This document shows, one piece after another, positions 34,744-39,186 of a stretch of DNA of 39,186 nucleotides. The stretch comes from JAAYTD01 sp964472015 (lineage in GTDB: Bacteria > Bacteroidota > Ignavibacteria > Kapaibacteriales > UBA2268), in NCBI GenBank assembly GCA_964472015.1, contig CAYYIP010000020.1, forward strand, positions 1 to 39,186. The letters run 5' to 3'. The position numbers were made by a program, and so were the translations under genes. Every line of letters begins with the position of its first letter. Position 1 is the first letter of the stretch. The notes beneath the pieces are model-generated. The model ran no database searches. It saw only the letters and a program-made list of their open reading frames with translations, and was not told where the DNA came from.

Positions 34744-35325
34744 ATGAAAAATGTTTATTTTGCAAGTTATACTAAATTCAATGTTTTTATAATATTATTA
34801 GGATTTATTTTTCTATGTTTTAATTCCGCTGCTTTATCAGATGAAATAGAAGAGGAAAAAGTTCCTGAAAAATTAAAATATTATAAAGAGAAATATGAAA
34901 TGATATATGACGTAAAGTTTCAAAACGTATATGATGCGTGTAAGAAATTTATTGAAGAAAAACTTTCTTGTCAGATTTTAAGTTCAAAAATAAGAGATGG
35001 CGAAAATGGGTTTTTACGTGGAATTATACGTTCTGAATTATGTGTATTTTCACAAAATGAATCAGAAATATTTAAGACAATCCAGAAATATGCTCTTGAC
35101 GCACCTTTTATTAGAGGTGGTGTTTGGACAAGTGGACGTATGCAATATACATTTATAATACAAGAACTTGAAGATGGAAAAACAAACTTAGAACTTAGAG
35201 GTGAGATGAGTGGATTTGAAAATCATGTTACATTTAAAGCACATTTTTTCAAATCTAATGGATTATTAGAACATCAGGCATTTACAACAGTAGAAGAATT
35301 AATGGGAAATATTCCATCTGAATAA
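34744..35325 (+). CDS. Exported protein of unknown function
   Basis: 193 residues with a signal-peptide-like start (hydrophobic FIILLGFIFLCF, cleavage possibly after SAALS). The mature part is mixed alpha/beta: a helix (FQNVYDACKKFIEEKLSCQIL), then strands with GGVWTSGRMQYTFIIQEL, and LELRGEMSGFENHVTFKAHFF, ending KSNGLLEHQAF. The pattern recalls small periplasmic FCB proteins, but I cannot name a family. A strong ribosome-binding site (AGAGGTAA) precedes the ATG. The PNGase F-like gene follows 55 bases later on the same strand. Confidence 0.75.
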   Translation: MKNVYFASYTKFNVFIILLGFIFLCFNSAALSDEIEEEKVPEKLKYYKEKYEMIYDVKFQNVYDACKKFIEEKLSCQILSSKIRDGENGFLRGIIRSELCVFSQNESEIFKTIQKYALDAPFIRGGVWTSGRMQYTFIIQELEDGKTNLELRGEMSGFENHVTFKAHFFKSNGLLEHQAFTTVEELMGNIPSE

Positions 35326-35380
35326 TTTTATTATTAATTAATAATAAAAAATTAATAATAAAAATCAAATAAATTAATTT

Positions 35381-38300
35381 ATGAAAACAAGGAAAATATT
35401 ATTATTTATTATTATAGGTATTTTTATTCCTTTTGTTACGTTTAGCAATGATACCATTACTGTACAAACATTTACGTTTGATTCTATTTTTACACGTCAA
35501 GCAATATTTAAATTTCCTGATGTTAATGAAAAATTTCAACGTGTTATTGCTAAATATCGTTTAAAGTGTGATCCTAAGACTCAACATGATAAATATAATT
35601 GTGGTGAATGGGATTATCTTGCATTTATGAATATATTTAAACCCACAAATGAATTTAATTTTTCAAAAAGGAAGCATCCTCGTGTTACTTTTGGTAATTT
35701 TAATAAGCCAGATATTGGTGTTAAAATTTTAAAAGACAAACCTAATTTTGATACTGTTAATATAGTAGATGTAAAACCGTCTGCTGTTTCTGAAAATGAA
35801 AGTATGATAGAATTAGGTGAAGGTAGTGAAAAATTAAATGATTTTTCAAGGCATCGATTCCTATTATTTAATAAAGACTTGGAAGCAAAAGGAATTGTTA
35901 AAGATAGTAAAATAGGAAAAATATCATTTGAAGCTAATATTTTGGATACGATGAGATATGTAAAAGTTCGCATAGCATTTGTAAAAAAATTAACACAGCA
36001 AATTATATATTATAATGAAGATTTAGATTTTCAAGAGGTTGCATATCAAACTTATGTTACACCAAATGATTGTAAAGATAATAAATTGCTAATATTGAAT
36101 TTTAATCAAGATTTAGTATATGATGGTCTGTCTAATCTTATAGTAGAATTAATGTATTTACCAATAAATAATTCTCGAAATATATTCAAAGGTAGTGTTG
36201 TATCTAAAAATATAGCAATTACAGTTTCAAATGCAAATTTTATAAGACTTAATGGCAATGATGCTTGGATAAATTCAATTCCATTACCAACGATTTCTGG
36301 GGGGCAACATTTTACATTTGAAGGGTGGATAAAAATGAGAGATAAAGGTGTTATATTTAGATTAGGTGATAAAGTTGTTGTATCAGTTAATAATATAACA
36401 GAAGATAATAATGCGTCTTTAAATATAAAATTGTCAAATGAAAAAAATATGCTTGCCTTTACTAATAGTAATCCGTTAAAAATAAATGAATGGGCACATA
36501 TTGCAGTTGTATATGATGGGGAAGGCGAATTATGTTCAGATGTATTAAAATTATTTATTAATTCAAAACCTGTTACGTTAGAATATCATAAGGCGTGGGA
36601 AAATATATATATGCCTCGTTTTATTGATGATTTGCCTGTTAATTTTTCTATTGGGCAAGGTGAATATATAGATAAAGATAATATAACTTCAAATACAGAT
36701 GGTGATTTTTCAAAAATACGCGTATGGGATATAAGTTTAACTAATCAACAAATTGTAGAATGGTATAATAAAGATATAACAGATGAACATCCTTGTTTTT
36801 CAAATTTGTTATTAAATTTTGATATTAATAATGATGAAAATGGTGCAACTAGTATTATAAATATGGGCACATTAAAAACAAATGCTAATATTATTGGTCC
36901 AGTTGAAATTTTAAATACATTTGAAAGTCCTAAGTTAGTAAATCAAACAAATTTTATTCCTAATATAAATTTTTATGTTGGGGATTTTATATATTCAAAA
37001 AAAGAAGAAAATGTAAAAAAGATACGGTTACAATCGCCAATTACGCTTGTATATTTTAATGGTTTAAATAACTATCCGATGGTTGAAAAAGTAGATTACA
37101 AATATGGAAATTATATATATAAATATGATTTTGAATTTAACAAAATAGATTCTATAAATGTACAAGATGAATTTGACGAATATATTATAGATGATGAGTT
37201 ATTTAGTTATGAAACAAAACATTATCCTAAAAAACAAGTTTATGAAATTGGACGTTTTGTTACGCCGTATGGTATAAATTTATCTTTAGGTGAAAATGGA
37301 TTTGAATGGGAATATGATTTAACTGATTATATGAATGATTTGAGAGGAGAAGTAGAACTTGAAGCTCATAATAATCAAGAACTAATTGATTTGAAGTTTT
37401 TATTTATAAAAGGAGAACCAAGTCGTGATATATTAAGAATAACAGAACCGTGGGGTCCTGTTAATACTTATAGTTATTATGATCTAGGTAAAGACATAAA
37501 AGTAACTGATACAACGATCACAATTCTCCCAAATACAAAAGCTGTTAAATTAAAAGTTAGATTAACTGGTCATGGTATGGTTCCTAATACATCTCATCCT
37601 GCTCAATGTTGTGAATTTTTAGATAATACTCATTATTTATATGCAGGTCCTACGATGGATGAATATGAAATTGCAGGAAAATGGAAGATATGGCAACAAT
37701 GTACTGATAATCCAGTATGGCCACAAGGAGGTACGTGGATGCTAATGCGTGAAGGATGGTGTCCAGGAGATATAGTAAAAGATTATGAAATTGATTTAAC
37801 AAATTATGTAAGTGATAATAAAATTACAATTAATTATGAAATTAGTACAGATAGTTTAGATTTATATCCTGAAATTGGTTCGGGAAATTATTTTGCAAAT
37901 TTTCATTTAGTAGAATATGGGGCAGCAAAATATAAAAAAGATTTAGAATTATTTAAAATTATTACACCATCTATTGAAGATATTTATAGTAAATTAAATC
38001 CTATTTGTAATGGAATTAAATTTGTTGTGCGTAATAATTCTGATGAATCTATTAGTAAATTTGAAGTAGTTTTAGTTAATGGGTCAGAAAACGAGAAACA
38101 TTTAATAGAAAAGGTTATACTTCCAAGAGCTTTTGATACTATAAATATTATGTTAAATGATGCTAAATTCTGGCTTGGTAGTAATGATAATAAATATAAT
38201 ATATCTATTATGTTGAAAGTAAATGATGATGATAATTTAGATAATAATACAGGTGAAGCTATTTTTAATATTCCTGATATTTATAATAAATCTAATTTCC

Positions 38301-38884
38301 AGATTAAATATTTAAGTAATTTAAGAGCTTCTGATTATTCATTAAAAATATATGATTTTAGAAATGAAGTGGTAAAAGTTTTGCCAGCAACTATAAACTC
38401 TAAAACTTATAATTTTACGCTAAATGATTTACCTAACGGGTGTTATCGTTTTGAATTAACAGATGAAAGATATTATTTTGGACTTTCTTCGTGGATGGTT
38501 CCAAATCAAGGGAATGGAGCTATCGCAATTTTAGATGGAGACGGCAAAAATCTTAAAACTTTTAATCCTGATTTTGGGAAACGTTTAGTATATTCTTTTG
38601 TATTAGATGGATTTACAAATATTGCGTCTAAAGATATTAAAAATTCGGTATTAGTTTATCCTAATCCAACAAATAATTTTGTAATAATTAAAGCAACAGA
38701 AGATTTTGGACTAGCTACAATAAAAATTTATGATATAAATGGAAATATTGTTATTTCGGAACAACATAATATGGTAGAAAATAATGTAATAAATATTGAT
38801 GTTTCTAAATTATTAATAGGATATTATTCTATATGTGTTTCTGTGAATGATAAAGAACAATGGAGTAATTTTGTAAAAAAATAA
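35381..38884 (+). CDS. PNGase F-like protein with LamG insertion and T9SS type A sorting domain
   Basis: 1167 residues. A signal peptide ends near TFSND. The N-terminal region has KCDPKTQHDKYNCGEWDY (CGEWDY at 74-79), similar to the N domain of peptide-N-glycosidase F. A LamG/concanavalin-like domain (about 283-480, WIKMRDKGVIFRLGDK, NEWAHIAVVYDGEG, DGDFSKIRVWDI) follows. The PNGase F C-terminal-like domain (about 619-853) has CCEF, GGTWMLMREGWCPGD (GWCPG at 792-796) and paired Cys. The end (about 1088-1167) is a type A sorting domain, VLVYPNPTNNF...YDINGNIV. It should be secreted by the type IX system and attached or released at the surface. The family removes N-glycans or binds glycans; activity here is uncertain because catalytic acidic residues could not be mapped by eye. 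Confidence 0.85.
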   Translation: MKTRKILLFIIIGIFIPFVTFSNDTITVQTFTFDSIFTRQAIFKFPDVNEKFQRVIAKYRLKCDPKTQHDKYNCGEWDYLAFMNIFKPTNEFNFSKRKHPRVTFGNFNKPDIGVKILKDKPNFDTVNIVDVKPSAVSENESMIELGEGSEKLNDFSRHRFLLFNKDLEAKGIVKDSKIGKISFEANILDTMRYVKVRIAFVKKLTQQIIYYNEDLDFQEVAYQTYVTPNDCKDNKLLILNFNQDLVYDGLSNLIVELMYLPINNSRNIFKGSVVSKNIAITVSNANFIRLNGNDAWINSIPLPTISGGQHFTFEGWIKMRDKGVIFRLGDKVVVSVNNITEDNNASLNIKLSNEKNMLAFTNSNPLKINEWAHIAVVYDGEGELCSDVLKLFINSKPVTLEYHKAWENIYMPRFIDDLPVNFSIGQGEYIDKDNITSNTDGDFSKIRVWDISLTNQQIVEWYNKDITDEHPCFSNLLLNFDINNDENGATSIINMGTLKTNANIIGPVEILNTFESPKLVNQTNFIPNINFYVGDFIYSKKEENVKKIRLQSPITLVYFNGLNNYPMVEKVDYKYGNYIYKYDFEFNKIDSINVQDEFDEYIIDDELFSYETKHYPKKQVYEIGRFVTPYGINLSLGENGFEWEYDLTDYMNDLRGEVELEAHNNQELIDLKFLFIKGEPSRDILRITEPWGPVNTYSYYDLGKDIKVTDTTITILPNTKAVKLKVRLTGHGMVPNTSHPAQCCEFLDNTHYLYAGPTMDEYEIAGKWKIWQQCTDNPVWPQGGTWMLMREGWCPGDIVKDYEIDLTNYVSDNKITINYEISTDSLDLYPEIGSGNYFANFHLVEYGAAKYKKDLELFKIITPSIEDIYSKLNPICNGIKFVVRNNSDESISKFEVVLVNGSENEKHLIEKVILPRAFDTINIMLNDAKFWLGSNDNKYNISIMLKVNDDDNLDNNTGEAIFNIPDIYNKSNFQIKYLSNLRASDYSLKIYDFRNEVVKVLPATINSKTYNFTLNDLPNGCYRFELTDERYYFGLSSWMVPNQGNGAIAILDGDGKNLKTFNPDFGKRLVYSFVLDGFTNIASKDIKNSVLVYPNPTNNFVIIKATEDFGLATIKIYDINGNIVISEQHNMVENNVINIDVSKLLIGYYSICVSVNDKEQWSNFVKK

Positions 38885-38923
38885 ATTATTGAATTTTTAT
38901 ATATTAATTTATAATTTAGTTGA

Positions 38924-38951
38924 AAAGTGAGCTTTTATGCAAGCTCACTTT
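38924..38951. terminator. Hairpin between the PNGase F-like gene and the edge gene
   Basis: AAAGTGAGCTT (38924-38934) pairs with AAGCTCACTTT (38941-38951), 6-base loop. It lies between convergent genes. T-runs are short, so efficiency is uncertain. Confidence 0.75.
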
Positions 38952-38960
38952 AATATTTAT

Positions 38961-39186
38961 TTAGTATCTTATATCTATATTTACATTTAAATTTTTATCA
39001 TTATTTTGTAATGTAATAATATTTTTTTCTATCATTTCTAATTGTGTAAATGTAAAATTACAACCAAATAATACTGTAGACGCTATTAATCTAGCATAAT
39101 TTTTTCCTAAAAAATTAAGATTATAATCTTTGTTGATAGTATCAATATTATTTTGTCCTATGATATCTTTAAATTTATCAAGATCA
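38961..39186 (-). CDS. 3' end of a protein of unknown function, truncated by the window
   Basis: An open minus-strand frame of 74 codons runs from the window edge to a TAA at 38961-38963. It reads DLDKFKDIIGQNN..., then NFLGKNYARLIASTVLFGC and ends LNVNIDIRY. Codon usage looks like that of neighbouring genes, and a hairpin follows the stop. No family is recognised. The start is outside the window. Confidence 0.6.
   Translation of the reverse strand, partial: DLDKFKDIIGQNNIDTINKDYNLNFLGKNYARLIASTVLFGCNFTFTQLEMIEKNIITLQNNDKNLNVNIDIRY

Overview
The window is a very AT-rich piece of bacterial chromosome (by eye about a quarter G+C). The gene content points to the Bacteroidota/Chlorobiota (FCB) superphylum. 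Two proteins end in T9SS-type C-terminal domains. There are many Cys-lipoproteins, an Omp28-like protein, a PNGase F-like protein and TIG-repeat proteins. Several start regions carry the Bacteroidota-type promoter element TAnnTTTG, and the ribosome-binding site, when visible, is AGAGGTAA-like. The lineage cannot be fixed further; an Ignavibacteria/Kapabacteria-like relative is possible because a bacterial deoxyhypusine-synthase-like gene and an FmdB-like gene are present. Both tRNA genes lack an encoded CCA.

Layout. 1-2702: hexamer repeat, then on the minus strand a HEXXH metallopeptidase lipoprotein and rpiB. 3098-5383: on the plus strand an alpha-oxoamine synthase (possibly serine palmitoyltransferase) and a cation diffusion facilitator. 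5462-8015: on the minus strand an ABC-2 permease and clpX. 8403-13553: two exported peptidases of families M3 and M16. 13783-17282: on the minus strand tRNA-Phe, plsC, a small lipoprotein, frr, a coiled-coil membrane protein and a Cys-containing lipoprotein. 17576-20755: on the plus strand a DHS-like gene, gcvT, an fmdB-like gene and hslV. 20846-24503: on the minus strand surE, pdxB, an inositol-monophosphatase-family gene and ispE. 24551-28429: a polyprenol-kinase-like membrane protein and a long Omp28/thioredoxin-like secreted protein. 28535-31060: on the minus strand pgpA and a TIG/formylglycine-enzyme-like lipoprotein. 31332-33038: recJ. About 33249-33646: a decayed gene beside tRNA-Ser(CGA). 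33953-38884: an OmpH/Skp-like chaperone, an exported unknown protein, and a 1167-residue PNGase F-like T9SS cargo. 38961-39186: the 3' end of an unknown minus-strand gene cut by the window edge.

Themes. Most genes are housekeeping: envelope lipids (plsC, pgpA, polyprenol kinase, oxoamine synthase), isoprenoid and vitamin B6 precursors (ispE, pdxB), proteolysis (clpX, hslV, M3, M16) and the exported proteome. Convergent gene pairs are separated by long, nearly perfect hairpins.

Most notable observation: two parS-like palindromes flank the cation transporter gene. The first, TGTTCCACGTGAAACA at 4332-4347, is identical to the classical Bacillus subtilis Spo0J/ParB site as I recall it. The second, TGTTTCACATGAAACA at 5443-5458, differs from the symmetrical parS by one central base. 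Each is the core of a longer AT-rich palindrome placed where a terminator is expected. Other points worth attention are the DHS-like enzyme with altered substrate residues, a formylglycine-enzyme-like domain lacking one active-site Cys, and the pseudogene next to tRNA-Ser. I saw no CRISPR array, prophage, insertion sequence or obvious defence system.
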